Shown: positions 1 through 12,560 of the stretch, one piece after another
How the letters are laid out: each line of letters begins with the position of its first letter
Numbering within the stretch: position 1 is the stretch's first letter
Source of the DNA: Fasciolopsis buskii
Taxonomy: Eukaryota; Platyhelminthes; Trematoda; Plagiorchiida; Fasciolidae
Assembly: GCA_008360955.1 (NCBI GenBank)
Contig: LUCM01006188.1
Span: 279,499 to 343,498, forward strand
Direction of reading: 5' to 3'
DNA length: 64,000 nucleotides
The notes under the pieces: generated by a model
Database searches by the model: none
What the model was told of the DNA's origin: nothing
What the model saw: the letters and a program-made list of their open reading frames with translations, nothing else
Position numbers and translations under genes: made by a program

Positions 1-1214
1 TTTGTAACAATAGACTGATTGCATTTCATATAGAACCGATTTTTGACAGCTGAAATTTAATTCAACATGACAGATTCGGATTGTCTAAAATGCTAACACA
101 ACAACGCCCAACCCGTAATCCCAAAGTTTCGGGAGAGAAAAATTGCTATTGGTCACCTGTGATACAGAGGATAAAATCTGTAAACACTGGTTCATCTTCG
201 TTCCTAGGAGTGCTCTGAATAAACGCAATTCATGGGTCCATTTCAGCCGCAGAGTAGCTCCTTTCACGTCACTACAGTCTCATTTGAGTCATTAAGAGTC
301 TTTAAGTGACGAATCAGTTTTACCATTGATAACATTGATTCGACGAGAATGTTTCTGCCGATTAGCCGCAGCCAGCCGTAAGCACGAGAAAATCTGGTCC
401 TAATTTTTGTTTGTGGCGTTAGTAGTAGGCTGAAGGTCAAAATTTACTCGGAAGCACGCGAATGATGTTCCGGTTACTACCGCCAATCAGACATGCATAT
501 TCGACAACTTCTTCCTAGAGTTAGGACCCAGAATCAGAACCAAGTCTCTTTGATCTAAATATTAGCTTTCATGAAATGAGAAAAAACCTTTCATTAATTC
601 TCTATCGTTAAATTTAAGATAGACCCATGGCCCATGGGCACTCGTAACGATTCAAATGAGATTGCATTGTCACTCCAACGACGGAATGAAGGGATTCAGA
701 AAGCTGATTGGATTGGATTATATCTAATACACCTACCCAATAACTGGTAATGACAGCGAAACCAACCGTAGTCTGCCAAGGAAGTTTTGTGCTCACGTCT
801 GCATGTGTAGCACACGACATTATCCGCTGTTCGCCTTTTTAGGTTAGCTATTACACGAAACATTACAATATTTACTTATGCTAGTGGCACGGCCATCGGT
901 TATTATGGTTCCCTTAACTGAAAGGGGTCCACCGAATTCGCTCTCGTTACAATTTGCCATGCCGTGAAATATCATAGAAAAGACACTGCAATGCATCTGC
1001 CGATAATTATTGTTAGAAGCAATCAGAAATGCATATTCATTTTGCTCGAACACAAAGCCCGAGGAAGACTACTCTGCGGCAAACGTTATAACTGCTTTTC
1101 AACCGGGATCCCGTAAGAGGACCTATCCAGTGATCGACCCCAGTGAAGAAAACGTCTCTGTATGGAAAACAGCGGAGGTATTACCGACAGCCCAACAAAT
1201 TTGACAACTGAAAC
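1..1214. other. Upstream non-coding sequence, no gene seen
   Basis: AT-rich DNA with only short chance-length ORFs on either strand. No exon-like segment with splice sites and recognisable protein motifs was found. Confidence 0.6.
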
Positions 1215-1605
1215 AGTTCGGTGTTGCATAACCCAAAAAAGGAGGACGACATGTACTCTATTTCTTCCTGGAAATCTTTAATCAATTTCAAAACTCGACA
1301 GCTATCATCAATCTGTACTAACTGTGATGAGAAAGATCAAGTCGAACAGAGACAAATGATGGTCATATTGATCTTTTATGATCAACACTCACTGATGGAT
1401 TATTTTGTTGGCTAATTAATTTGAGCCGTTCCCATTCACTGACAGTCGGGTGCTACGTTTCCCTCAGATTGTTGACTGGCGTAATTAGTGCCATGTCGCT
1501 GCAGCTGTGTTGATCGCTGACCCGGGTAATGGTTATGACCTGTCAATACCTACTACCCTTACCTTTCGTAAGCTACATTTTATAGATTGTGGGACAGCTT
1601 TACGC
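1215..1605. repeat. Dispersed repeat, copy 1 of a pair
   Basis: Shares a series of ordered matches with 37200-37540: ATCAAGTCGAACAGAGACAA against ATCAAGTCGAACAGACACAA, CAACACTCACTGATGGAT against CAACACTCACTGATCGAT, TGACCCGGGTAATGGTTATG against TGACCCAGCTAAAGGTTATG, and TACTACCCTTACCTTTC against AGCTACCCTTACATTTC. Spacing is similar, so this is an old duplicated interspersed element. No coding capacity is recognised. Confidence 0.7.
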
Positions 1606-4600
1606 CGAGGACAATTTTAGGTGGAGCTGCTACGCGTAAGCTGAAATGTTAATAAATAGCGGATTTTCAAAAATGAGTCCGAGGAAAATATCTCGAAATA
1701 GTCAAATTTGACAATATGCTATGGGTATGATCCAAAGCTCTCTTCGTGATGGTAATTTCCGGGCTTGGTCTAGATGGGACGAAGAAAATACAACACAGAA
1801 AACTAATGTGTAATCGAATGGAAGATAGTTCATGCGTCAACCACTGAACCACTAAACAAGGCACGTTGGGGGCAGCGATCAAAAGGCTTGTCTGTTTGCA
1901 ATCTGGTTAATCGTTCCACTTACCGGGTTCTCACAACCAACAGAGTCCGCACAGTAAAAGACTAGCTTCGTACTCTCCACACCAGGGACCAACCGATGTA
2001 AGATAGGTTACTTTTGTAGGTTACTCTGATGATCGCTCACCTGCAGAAGTCCGCGGAATGACGAACAGTCATAAAGTGCATTGGAGGACATGAACTCAGC
2101 TGAACGTGAGACGGAAATCTAACTTTTGATCGACCTCTAATTAATGTGTCAATTAATGTCTGCTTCCGATCCCATTTACCAGGGCGAAATTTTCCTATAC
2201 CTTTCGACGCCATATATCTCCTAAAAGAGCCACCTTCTGCACTTATTCAAAATCTCCTCACCGCAATCTGACCGACTTGGCCACGGACCTGACGGTGAAC
2301 TAAGTCCAACGCAGCAACCCAGTTGGTCGTAGACTAATTGAAATGGACTTTGCTATCTATGCCAATGGACCAGTTTTCAGAATCATTGCATTAGACCCCG
2401 GTCAACCCTTCTTGGCTTGGCGAGATGCCAATGTAATGGATACATAAATGTAATTGTAATACTATTCCACCCTGTACATCAACACAAGATGAAACGCAAA
2501 CACGCCAGCGCCTCCACACTCAGTAAGACTTTGCGATGCACAGAGCACCACGATAGTACGGTAAACTTAAACAGTTCGGTCGGTATCTCTTTCAGCGAAC
2601 CTAGTCGTATACAACTGACAATGACGGCAAGCGTCAACTGCACGAGCACAAGCAATGTAACATGTTTGACTCGCTCATCGAAAATCATTCCCGCAAGAAA
2701 TCTGTGATGATCTAAAAATCAGTACCCATTGCCCGTGCTGGTAACATTGCGCAAACAGTAACTGACCGGTTTGAGTTTAATTTCTATAGTCTACTTTCAG
2801 TCCTGGGGTAATCTTTCCGGATTTCCGCCGAAGCTGCTGTTGGTGAATGATTCAATTTTGAGGAGACAAAAGGGTTTACTTGTCCCATAAATCTTCCCAC
2901 GCTTTCATATCGATAATCTCCTTCCATACTACATTCCTATCTGTGAATTTTTGTGTACCGGTATAAAAATGAAACTAACACTGACCGGAGTTGATTTACT
3001 TTGCCATGGGAAACCTGGTTACACTGGAAATTCGTTCACTTCATTCCACGTTGTTTTTCCGAAAAAAAGTTTCAGATTTTAACTTATATATATCTATAAT
3101 TCATCACATGATCACGAATGATTTCGTCAAAGAAAATGGGACGAAAATATCAGGGCTGTGTTTACTTTTCCGCACAGATGAACTTTATAACTCGTCCGCA
3201 CCAGTAGATCGCGAGGATGATGAACTTTGGGTGATGACGTGGTCAGTGATATTGACGTTGATGTTGGTTGTGCTGATAATGATGATGACCATGTTGTTTT
3301 TTTTCAGCCAATTTGCTCAATTGTGTTTGCCCATATCCGCAGGGCATTACCGATGCTTCTGGTGAGTGATTTCCCCTGATGCCTACCGAGTTGGTTTTCA
3401 ATCCTATTTCATATATTTTCGGTCACGTTGACTAATAGCCGAATATCCATCATCATCGCAGCCTGTTCTACCGTTTCACTGGGTCCACAAATTCTCACCA
3501 ACCTAAATGGTACACTGGTGGTCTGTCGCAGTTGTACGCGACAGACTTTCAACAGGTTTGAATGAAAACCTAACCTGCAGATGATAAGTCATTGGCCATT
3601 AGGAGGAAATTCTGGAAAGAAATTTGGACGCTGACAGTTCGATTCTATCACCAAAAAGCCCAAGAAGAGGTCCGATTTGTATTCATTAACCACTATGATA
3701 AGTAACGGCAGGTGAGAGGTAGACCAACCAAATGAGAAAGTTTGAGAAATATGCATAGAATACGGTGTAATTTTCGTTTGGATTTTACTGTTTAACAAAA
3801 CCGTCAACTGGAGAAGATGAACAAGTGTTCAAATAACTGCATCTACTCAACTTAGGCAGTGCTAAATCGAGAAAATGTGCCCAACGAGGTGTGAAGTGAC
3901 CCATCAGTAATGCCCTAAGGCTTCGATTTTTAGTCTGCAGTCGTGGTTTGGCTGCCGTGAAAATAATGGAGATGGTTTTTCATCTCCGCTATTTATGGCT
4001 CTCACTGGACAAGCAAACCTGCTACTTAGTTCCGTTTATCTCGAATGTGGAAAATTTGACCGCAGTACAAAATATAATGCTTTTACTTTGTCAGGAAAGC
4101 CCACTGGGAATACAGAACGAAACCGAAATGAATATGCCGTACCGGATCACACCTTCCATCACATACCTATCGAGGGCAGCCTGAAAGTGAACCCGAATCA
4201 AGCAACGGAGTTCAAGTCTAAGACGAGTAGGATCCATGAGTTTGAGTTTTTCTGATTATGAAAGAGTTTGGCGGAACGCAAAGATAGCTCTAATTTGTTT
4301 TCCATTTACAAACAAAAATTTAAAACAGCCACTAAGTGAGAGTCGAGATCAACCAAAAATCAGACAGATTATTGTGGATCATTTTCGTCGAACTGTACGT
4401 GGCCTGTTCACATTTTAGTTGATTTCGAATTTATGGACTCAGACCGTTCCATAGCTTAGCAAACCCCGTACTCCTTCTGTTTATGATCACACAGACAAGA
4501 GATTTAAGTCGAAGTATGACTAGTGCACGGAATATGAGTACTGAATTTTCTTTCTCGATAGTGAAAACACCAACAATGACCTTCTTTTCAGTCAATTATT

Positions 4601-4849
4601 GAGCAATTTTATTTCTGATTTGTGAACTGTGAGACTAAATCTGTTTAAAAATAATTTATCACATAGAGGCAGCACTAAGCTTGTAAGTGAAAGCAATGGA
4701 AGTACCTACCTTACAGCTGTTTAGCCGATTTGATTGTGTATCATTAACAGTGCATATCCAAGATACATATCCGCTTGGATCTGGGAATTAAGATGGAACA
4801 TTTTTGTAAGTAACTGGTGTTTTGGTTTGTCATGCGGTTGCAACATCCA
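1606..4849. other. Non-coding sequence, no gene seen
   Basis: ORFs here are of chance length. The longest, 2991-3365, includes a GATGATGAT-type triplet tract and carries no domain. Confidence 0.5.
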
Positions 4850-4985
4850 ACTTACCATTGAAACCTATCCAAGCACGGTACAGCTGTTTCATCGTTTTTT
4901 GGAACTCACCAAAAGTTCACACCCACCAAGGCCCGATCTGGGAAGTAAACCCGGAAAGAACAATTATGATTGGAACGGCTTGATA
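4850..4985 (-). mobile_element. SINE with tRNA-like head, minus strand
   Basis: Read on the minus strand it has the head with CCGGGTTTACTTCCCAGATC, then the body core GATGAAACAGCTGTACCG and GCTTGG. The same core occurs at 15243-15404, 15405-15508, 5215-5375 and 57195-57350. Diverged. Confidence 0.65.
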
Positions 4986-5214
4986 ATTACACTAGCCTGT
5001 CTGATTCTCAACGGTTCATCAAACATCGAACCACGTGATATAGCGCCTTTATCTGTTAATGAATCTTGCAGACCACGGATTATTTGTGTACAGATTACAT
5101 GATCCTTAGATCGGACGAACTTCTTTTGGCAGCGGAAGACTTTACACTCTACCTCACAGGGCTTGGTTACTTGATAATGTCCAGTAGTAGGGGATTTGAT
5201 TTGACTTTCTGAAT

Positions 5215-5375
5215 GATAAGCCCGAGTACCGTAATGGCTAAGTAGTTCAACTCGTAATCGTTCATTCCAGGTTAGGGTCCCAGTTCGTGATCGGTGTATA
5301 TATACTGCTGATAATACCCAACAAGAACGAAACAGATGTGCAGTTCTTCCATGGTTTCCCATGACAAATTAGGTG
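5215..5375 (+). mobile_element. SINE with tRNA-like head, plus strand
   Basis: The head carries an A-box-like GTAATGGCTAAGTAGTTC and GGGTCCCAGTTCGTGATCGG, followed by ATACTGCTGATAATACCCAA, GAAACAGATGTGCAG and TTCTTCCATGGTTTCCCATG. This is the same element as at 16772-16925 and 15405-15508. It lies about 230 bp from the opposite-strand copy at 4850-4985. Confidence 0.7.
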
Positions 5376-7370
5376 TTGGCTGCGCATGGTGAATCATTGG
5401 GAATGATTGCGGATCGAAAATCTTAGCCTCTGTCTGTTACTATGTATTGTGAATTTTAACTGAGCTGCTTGACGTCAACAAACCCGGATGGCCTAACAGA
5501 AAGGGTGTTGGGTTAGATGACGTGATTTTTTGATCTCCTTGGGATGAGACAAATTAAGGAAATCATCCCACGGTTTGCTTCCCGAGTGCGTAAGATTGAC
5601 TATTCTTCTAATATCAATACTCACAATGACAAAATTAGTTGGCTTTTAACTAGGAATTTGCATTTCAATTGAACTGTAAACTACGAGCAATGGGATTGGT
5701 CGGCCGAGCGGAAACTTTGATTCATGACTGAAACGTCCTATGTTTCTGATTATGGTCACGTAACTAGCACCGACTACCGATCGTGGCAAGTTACCTGATC
5801 GTTTCTCACCACAATCGGGTTACTCTTAGTTCGTGTTGTCGTCCTAATTGACACCCATTCGCCCAACGAATTAAATCAATGAAAATCTTGGGAATCAACA
5901 ATATACTTACTCGGTGTTTAGCCAGATAAAAATCGATTTTGCTGCAGGACAAACAGATGTACTTTCACCTATTTATGCTCATACTAGATAAATTTATGGA
6001 TAGACTTATGCGGTCTGTTCACAGAGTCCAGTCACCTAGGTCGACCTGAGAATCAGCGTTTTAGGTGGTTTCATCAGACCCGTACGATTCTCGATTGACT
6101 GTTATCATGTAAACGCGCATCAGGAAGAAAACAATTTGGTCTATCCTAGGAGTTTGTGAGCGGCTTCATCAGACTAAATGAAAGTTCAGCTTAACATTAT
6201 AAATTAGGGAAGCATTAGGGGATTTTAAGGTGTATGGTCAGATATGGGTCAGATGAGATCATCAATAATGAATGTCCTAGACCTCTAACTGATGGTAGTC
6301 GCGTAACGCGCGCAATGAATGTCACCGGTTTGATTCCCTACGCAATGATGTCATCTTGCTCTTGATCATACTTCCTTTGTTTTTGCTCTTGACTTTTCCT
6401 TAAAGTTTTACACAGACGGAGCAGATAGAGGAACTTCCAAGCTTCTCCCCACTCCGGCTGTTTGGAACAGCGCTGGAATGCTGAGCTGTTTTTATGTACC
6501 ACAACAACACTCAGGTGAAATCATGGTGAATGCTGGCGGACAGGAAACATTTTTGACTTGGCCATATGTTCATGGGGAATTTAGCTAAGACTGATTCGGA
6601 CTTGATGCATGAAGTGATTTCCAGCGTCCCATTTAGAATGTCTATTCCGACATACCTGTTGAGAATCACTAACTGTATGGGATGTAAATGGAACGCAAAA
6701 ACGAGGTTCTAACAAGGTGTGAGTAGTTGCAGTCATTTATCCAACGAACCGAATGACCGATTTCGGTTAGAAAGTTATATTTCTCTTATGATATACTATA
6801 CTCGATATAAACACTCACTTCCTACTGATCTTGAGGATTAACATCACGCCACTTGTATTTTAATGAGTGTAAGGAACATTATTGCAATCTGATTTAACAT
6901 TTGACCCTGGTATTTTGAGTAGTTCCTGATCCTGAGAAACGAAAAATTTGCTAATTCAGAAATTTCATTGTATAATTCTGCTAACTGGTCTTACAGGGCC
7001 AACAAGAATTAAGCAAAAATTAATGAAACCAGGACTGAGCTACATACACGATGCTGGAAGAAAAGCCCAGCAGTTGCGAAGGGTTCAATGAGAACGGTTT
7101 GTTTTCGACTAAAGCTTGACTCTGGCCGTTTTCGGTGTTCACCATCCATCAGGCTTAGTCATCTGACCAATTTCGATAGCAGATGGTGCCATCTTCTGGA
7201 GAAAACTTATTTTTCTCTCTCTTCTGCTTTTCCTTAGCAGTAAAAGAGGTGAAGACCTAGATACAAAACCTTGAAATCATTGAATTACTTAAACGATAGC
7301 AGAAATCGCTTCAACATTGTGACTGAAAACAGTTATGAGTGTCTTCGTCATCAGTTTTCTGGTCCGATAA
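5376..7370. other. Non-coding sequence, no gene seen
   Basis: No ORF of 60 codons or more and no repeat match that I recognise in this interval. Confidence 0.5.
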
Positions 7371-7374
7371 ACAC

Positions 7375-7514
7375 CTCACCAACACATTTAGGTGTGCAAC
7401 CACGGGTAGTCGTACACCATGCCCTCATACCCTTGGGGATGTAACTAGACACCCTGACCTAACAAAACGGAATGACTCACCAGGTCACGTGGGCTGCCTC
7501 TAGGTGTTGGTGAG
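7375..7514. repeat. Short inverted repeat
   Basis: CTCACCAACAC at 7375-7385 is matched by its exact complement GTGTTGGTGAG at 7504-7514, with similar flanks. The arms enclose about 120 bp. This may be the termini of a small non-autonomous element, or chance. Confidence 0.4.
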
Positions 7515-7800
7515 AGTGTAACATATTGTGCGAACCAAATTAAGCTGGCAGCCAAAGTAAACTCATGGAGTCATCGCGATGAGTGAAAATGCGAAGCTAA
7601 AAGTTGACAGAGATGAGGAAGCGGCAAAACAAGTTAAGAAATTAGGCTGGACAAGAATGTTTACCTTATTTGGTTGATTGCCCTTCGGACTCCACCTCTC
7701 TCCCACAAATCACAGATCATCCGGTAGACTTTACTCTCGGGAGCCACCATACTTGAGTTTCACTCTTATTCGAGCTCAACATTCATGTATATCCTTCATC

Positions 7801-7870
7801 GCACCCAGGGTTTGAACCCGGACTTTCCAACTGGAAGGCTGACGTGCGACCAGTGCTCCACCAGCTTCCC
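7801..7870 (-). repeat. tRNA-like sequence (SINE head or tRNA relic), minus strand
   Basis: On the minus strand a B-box-like GGGTTCAAACCC follows TGGTGGAGCACTGG and a short hairpin-forming CCTTCCAGTTGGAAAG. This is the internal pol III promoter layout. A clean cloverleaf was not built, so a tRNA-derived SINE head is more likely than a working tRNA. Confidence 0.45.
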
Positions 7871-7894
7871 TATAGGTCATTCAGGACTACCTAG

Positions 7895-8884
7895 TTAAGT
7901 TTGTTCAGATATTGTCTTCAATGGCAGCCGTTGGTTTCCGACCGCCGGATTGTCAGGTGCTCGATTGAGCCGATTATTTGCAGTTGATTTCGCGGTTTGA
8001 AGCCCCATGGTCATCATGTACTGCGATTGATGATTCACTGGCTTTATGCCGAATTCGTGAATGCTTCTGTACATCAAGCTATGACGACCCTCAGTTTATT
8101 TAGTCAATCTGTATTTTCATAACATCGTGAAGTCTTTCGGCCAGTACAGGAAAGAAAGAATTATGATCCAGAAACATGCTTTACGTTGGTTCGTTAACAA
8201 ACAAAACGGTAACCTTAAGCTAGAGGACGAAACCCATAACAGTTGACCTTGCTCATCTAATGAGCATTGTCTTTAGGCAAGTTTGACTGCAGCACAGTCC
8301 GGAATTCGATAAAACTACTTTGATCATAGATGTTGCAGGAATTTCTCGAAATATAGGGGGAAATAATTAATCACATTTACTGAAAATTTCAGCCAGCTGA
8401 GAACAAGATACGGGGAGAATCAGTTATTATTATGACTAATCATCGTGCATGACATTAAATACTATTCCTTTATCAATCGGGGGTAGAAATGTGAGACAGG
8501 TCAAGAACAAAATATATAAAATAAGGATAAGTTAAATCAGAATACTGAATAATTCCTTTGTCTTCGTTTAGGTGAACTGCGAAAAAAATTCGAGAAAGTC
8601 GAGAAAATCGAAATCAACTTCCATGTATTCAGCAGTAATGCCAAGCGACCTACAAACAACTTCAAAGAGTTCTGAATGGGATTTTGAACAAACGGGCTGC
8701 GCAGCATCTATCAGATTGGTATGTGGGGAGAACCCTGCGTTGTTCAAGAGATTTGCCGTCGGCTGTTTCCCGTTTAGTGTTCACTTCCCCAGCGTGAACT
8801 TACTCATCTCGTCTGCTCTATCTGTCGTCATAATGAGACTGCTTCGCAAGGTAGTCTAAAGGCTTACACGTCTCCAAGAGCAGA
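7895..8884. other. Non-coding sequence, no gene seen
   Basis: Short ORFs on both strands without recognisable domains. The plus-strand frame at 8572-8859 is open but shows no family motif. Confidence 0.45.
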
Positions 8885-9260
8885 TAAGCTATATAAGATG
8901 GCTTGCAAGAAGCCGAATGTCCGACCATGCCTGGGAAGCCATTGGATAGAGGTCTGACGAATTAGTCTCCTGGTCCTCTGTGTTAGAATTAAATTGAGCT
9001 GGCCACTTGGTTGAAAATATGAGTGGAAGAATAATTGATCGGAGGTGACATCCGTTCAGCGACGTACCACTTCGTTGCAGAGCGGTTCTTGTTAGAACCA
9101 AAGGCTTTGGTTGAGAACCCTGATCGTTCTCCTGCTTAGCTGCTGGGTACCCTGGCAGCAGCCGTCAGTCTTCTCCCATGAGTTACACGACTGCAGACAC
9201 TTCCGCACGGGATAATCAGGACAGTGCTGTTTAGCGCGTCTAGCGGGAGTTCCCGCCATT
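8885..9260 (+). repeat. LINE 5' leader, copy B
   Basis: Aligns in order with 23190-23560: ATAGAGGTCTGACGAATTAG against GTAGAGGTCTGATGAGGCAG, GTTAGAACCAAAGGCTTTGG against GTTAGAACCAAAGGCTTCGG, then a CTGGGT...CCTGGCA-like segment against CTGGGTTCCTTGGCA. Two copies preceding matching LINE coding remnants mark it as the element's leader. Confidence 0.65.
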
Positions 9261-10029
9261 TAATTTAAACTGTTTTCTTTCCCCAAACTTTTGTTTGTCC
9301 CCTCTGCTTACCATAATGCTCCTTTCGATAACACGCTCGCCCATTCCAACGGTTCATGGCCAACTGGATTTGTAAGAAGTTTCCAACCTCGTAGTTCAAA
9401 TTTTTGGACCCTTGGCAGCCCCTTTATCATGACTCCTTTAAAGAACGTATTCTAATATAGACTAGTCAGCAGGTATGTTTAGCGCTCACAATGGATACAC
9501 TAGCCGTTGATGTCCGTTGCCACAGTGAAACACGAACTATGGATTCCAGTGATGTAATTCAACCAGAGGCCCTCCATATTTCATAAAGTTATTTCCTGTG
9601 CACATCAGAAGAAGAAATAACTGGAGTTGTTTGTCAGCATTGTGCAGGAGTGGTCCTGACCGACAAGGCCGAAGTGGATCTTTTAGACTGGATCCCCACT
9701 GGTAGTCATTTATGAGCAGTGATACTGAAGAAGTCAGTCGGTGTTCCAAAGGATGATAGTGTTAAGTCCAGCTTATTCGTCATCGCGGCAAGCACGCGAG
9801 TAGAAGGTAGTGCCGACACGTAGAAGGACGAGTTCAACATTTCGCTGTTCACAACTCTCCGTCGCAGCAGTAAAGGCTCTAACACCGGAGGGTTAATTGG
9901 TGAATTTATTCCACAATTTGGGAAAATAATTGCCTTAGAAGCTTGTTTGGATGGACGGTTATTCCCGTCGAGTATAAATTTTCGATGCAGTTCACATTAC
10001 TCAAGGAAGAAAGCCTTAACTCCACAGAG

Positions 10030-10175
10030 AGTCTGGGTCAGATTGATCATATCGCAGTAAGCTACCACTGGTGTGACTATCCAGAACTGTGGATCCTACT
10101 GATTCCGGACGCAAAGTTGAACCATATGCTGGCTTCATTGGAATTTTCATTGCAGCTCGTTAACCATAGATGCAA
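10030..10175 (+). pseudogene. LINE endonuclease C-terminal relic (copy B)
   Basis: In the plus frame starting at 9943, residues reading Q-I-D-H-I-A-V-S-Y-H-W followed by D-A-K-L-N-H-M match the T-Q-I-D-H-I-A-I ... D-S-D-H stretch near the end of LINE apurinic-like endonucleases. Only this part is intact. The catalytic N-terminal motifs were not found in the decayed sequence before it. Confidence 0.6.
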
Positions 10176-10949
10176 ACTGCAAACTTAGTTGGCCATACAA
10201 AGTCTGCCTGGTCTTGGTCTGCCTGATCCAGCTGCCAACGGAAACTATCCGGCAAACTAACAGATCCGACCCAGAGAAATGCAAATGAGTGCAGGGATCA
10301 AGTCAAATGGGTGCTGCACTTAGCAGCAGGTCACACCTCCAGTCCTAGATCTAACATCCACCAAAGACGCTGGACCTAGCAACAGAAGCTAAGACTAATG
10401 CAGCAGAAACGCCAGCTCCCCAAATGTAAGAAGGTTAGTGAGATATGTCTACTTCTTCAACATCCAGTGACGAAAGGCTTCAAGGTTGTAAGAAGTGGCG
10501 CGTTAAGAGAGACGAAGAAAGGGAAGTGGTAGTGGCTTCAATTAACGGTCAAAAACTGTTCAGATTTATATGTGACACTGATGGGACGAATTTCGATTAG
10601 TGAGATTGTATGTGGTAGAAATGGATACCCCATTCATGGCATACAGCATAAGTTCATCCGTTGAAATGACTAATTCAAGGAACGCTTTAGCTGGAGAAGA
10701 AGTATCGCAGTTAATCCAACAAAAACAACTATGAATTCTCAGGAGGTGCCACTTGAAATCCAAAGGAAGTGGAATTAGAGTCAAACAATAGACTACTCAG
10801 TCGGGAAAAATCGGCCGACCTCTACGAACTTATCACAATTATTTTCACCCTAGATGAAAATGCCAGGATCGATGTGATTCCCTCCTCTTTCCGTCATATT
10901 TGAAATGAGGAGAGCATGTAATTGTCATAGGCTGAGTCATTGATTGCAC

Positions 10950-11605
10950 TCGTCAACAAGAAAGGGACATACGATGAATGCAGTAATCATCGAGGGTTCG
11001 GTTTAACTCCGATATTTACCAAGGTTTAGCTCCTACAATTGTGCACCGTTTGACGCCAACTCACGAGTAAAGTCGGCGAACAAGAAGCCAGTTTTTCCCG
11101 GATCGAGGTTGCATCGTCCAAATTTTTAACTTTTACCAGTTGCATGAAACGCTATGTACACGTGAAGTCCCCAGACAATCGTAGCTTTTTGGATTGAAAG
11201 ACGCCTTTGACTCAGCTGATTGAGACAGTACAACTGAATGCTCTTCACCAGAAAAGGATGTCATAAAAATTCTTGCACCCACTGCGAACTTTGTGCTCGA
11301 ACACGCATGCGGGTTTACCGTGAGCCATCAAGTTCACTGGTAACGACTAGTGGTGCTCCGAAAGACCGCTCATTTTGCCATTTTTAATCAGCTTTGTCAA
11401 GGACGAGCTAACGAAGGATGTTTTGGGGCGTCATCAGAATGTGCCCATCAAACTAGCGGACGGGAAGGAGCTGTGTGCTCCAGATTACCAAGGCGACCTT
11501 ATGTGTTTGTTTGAATCTGTGAAACATGCGAAACATACGCTGGACGGACTCACAGGTGCTGTAGCGCCATTCGGTTTGTGCTCTTGCAAGACCGTAGAGC
11601 ATTAG
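10950..11605 (+). pseudogene. LINE reverse transcriptase relic (copy B)
   Basis: Across frames the plus strand shows N-K-K-G-T ... C-S-N-H-R-G and L-T-P-I-F-T-K, then D-R-G-C-I-V-Q-I-F, then L-K-D-A-F-D-S-A-D, then in the frame opening at 11375 L-I-S-F-V-K-D-E-L and D-Y-Q-G-D-L-M-C-L-F-E-S. These correspond to successive RT blocks. The D-Y-Q-G-D block replaces the usual Y-A-D-D catalytic motif, and stops interrupt the frame, so the enzyme is inactive. Confidence 0.75.
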
Positions 11606-11929
11606 TACAGAACTGAATGCTCAAAATATAGGAACAACCATTGTTGACTGTTTTACTTACATAGGCAGCTGTTAGACTAAGGAAGGCAGCTCGATAGTGC
11701 AGATGAGCAGATTTATATTCCAAGACTCGAGCGGCATGCGCTGGCCTGAAATACTAAGGGCACAAACCCGATACTTCGTCCATTTTAAAAGGTCGTGAGT
11801 ACTCCTCTCCAATGCGCCAATTTTTATTGTCTGCTTCAGCAACACGTAATTTATTTGCTATTGTTTGTTGCTTAGAGTTTCCAATCAACGATGTTTGGAT
11901 AGAGTGACCATGTAATTACTTCTAAGGCT

Positions 11930-12220
11930 AAATATATGTCACTCAGTATTGGTTCGGGAAATACTCTGACACGTCGTTGGTTAGGTCATATGTTAAGTAT
12001 GACAAACTACCCTAACTTGCTTTCCGTTCCTCTTCCGGAAAGCAGGCAGTCACTTGAAAATCATCAGATGGCCTGGCAGTGGAAGATGAGGTCATGTACA
12101 CTGAACTCTGGTAAAATGGATACCGCATTTCTCTGTGGTTGGGGTTCCAAAGATGCCTCATTCATCTGGCTGGAGACAAAGATATAGCAACTGACCGTGG
12201 ACAGTTGCTATCGTGACCAT
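11930..12220 (+). pseudogene. LINE C-terminal relic (copy B)
   Basis: The plus-frame ORF at 11936 contains R-R-W-L-G-H-M-L-S-M and later C-G-W-G-S-K-D and W-L-E-T, followed in another frame by D-R-G-Q. This order is typical of the region after the RT domain in several LINE lineages. The LINE 3' tail probably continues to about 12560. Confidence 0.65.
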
Positions 12221-12560
12221 TCATTAGCCACCCATGCACGTCCACTCCCTGTCCACGTCGCAAACTCATTCTTTTCAAAGCAACATGCAACAACGTGAAA
12301 AAGACGGCGGTCATTTGGCTTCATTCTGCTGCTTAACGCCGAACGACGACAGTGATGTGTTCTTCTCTATCGGACACAATTACAAGCCGGTTTTTGCTCA
12401 CTTCTGGTACACAGTTCCTATGCTTTGTCTGCTTCACTCATTGTACCGAGTATATTATATTTGAAAACAAAGTGGGCCGTGGGCCTAGTTTGTGTTTGCT
12501 CCTTTTTTCGGTTGCCTTGAGATACGCTTTTTCATTGTCCTCATAACAATAGTGTGGCAT

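Larger units (their letters stand above)
8885..12560 (+). mobile_element. Degenerate non-LTR retrotransposon (LINE), near full length, copy B
   Basis: Parts occur in the normal order of an endonuclease-plus-reverse-transcriptase LINE. A 5' leader (8885-9260) is shared with copy A at 23140-23690 (AGAGGTCTGA, then GTTAGAACCAAAGGCTT). An endonuclease C-terminal relic follows (about 10045-10170), then reverse transcriptase pieces (10950-11600), then a C-terminal segment (11936-12220) and a 3' tail. Stops and frameshifts are frequent, so it is dead. The WLGHM and QIDHIA motifs suggest an RTE-like lineage, but clade placement is inference. Confidence 0.75.

Noticed and set aside
1790..1870. Minus-strand TGGTTCAGTGGTTGACGC resembling a tRNA A box
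   Set aside because: No B box or acceptor stem at the right distance.
2991..3365. 124-codon ORF with a hydrophobic C-terminal part
   Set aside because: The hydrophobic Met/Leu/Val run comes from a GATGATGTTG-type triplet tract. No domain or splice evidence.
4964..5362. 132-codon minus-strand ORF
   Set aside because: It lies across the plus-strand SINE at 5215-5375 and the flank of another copy, so it is a translation of repeat DNA.
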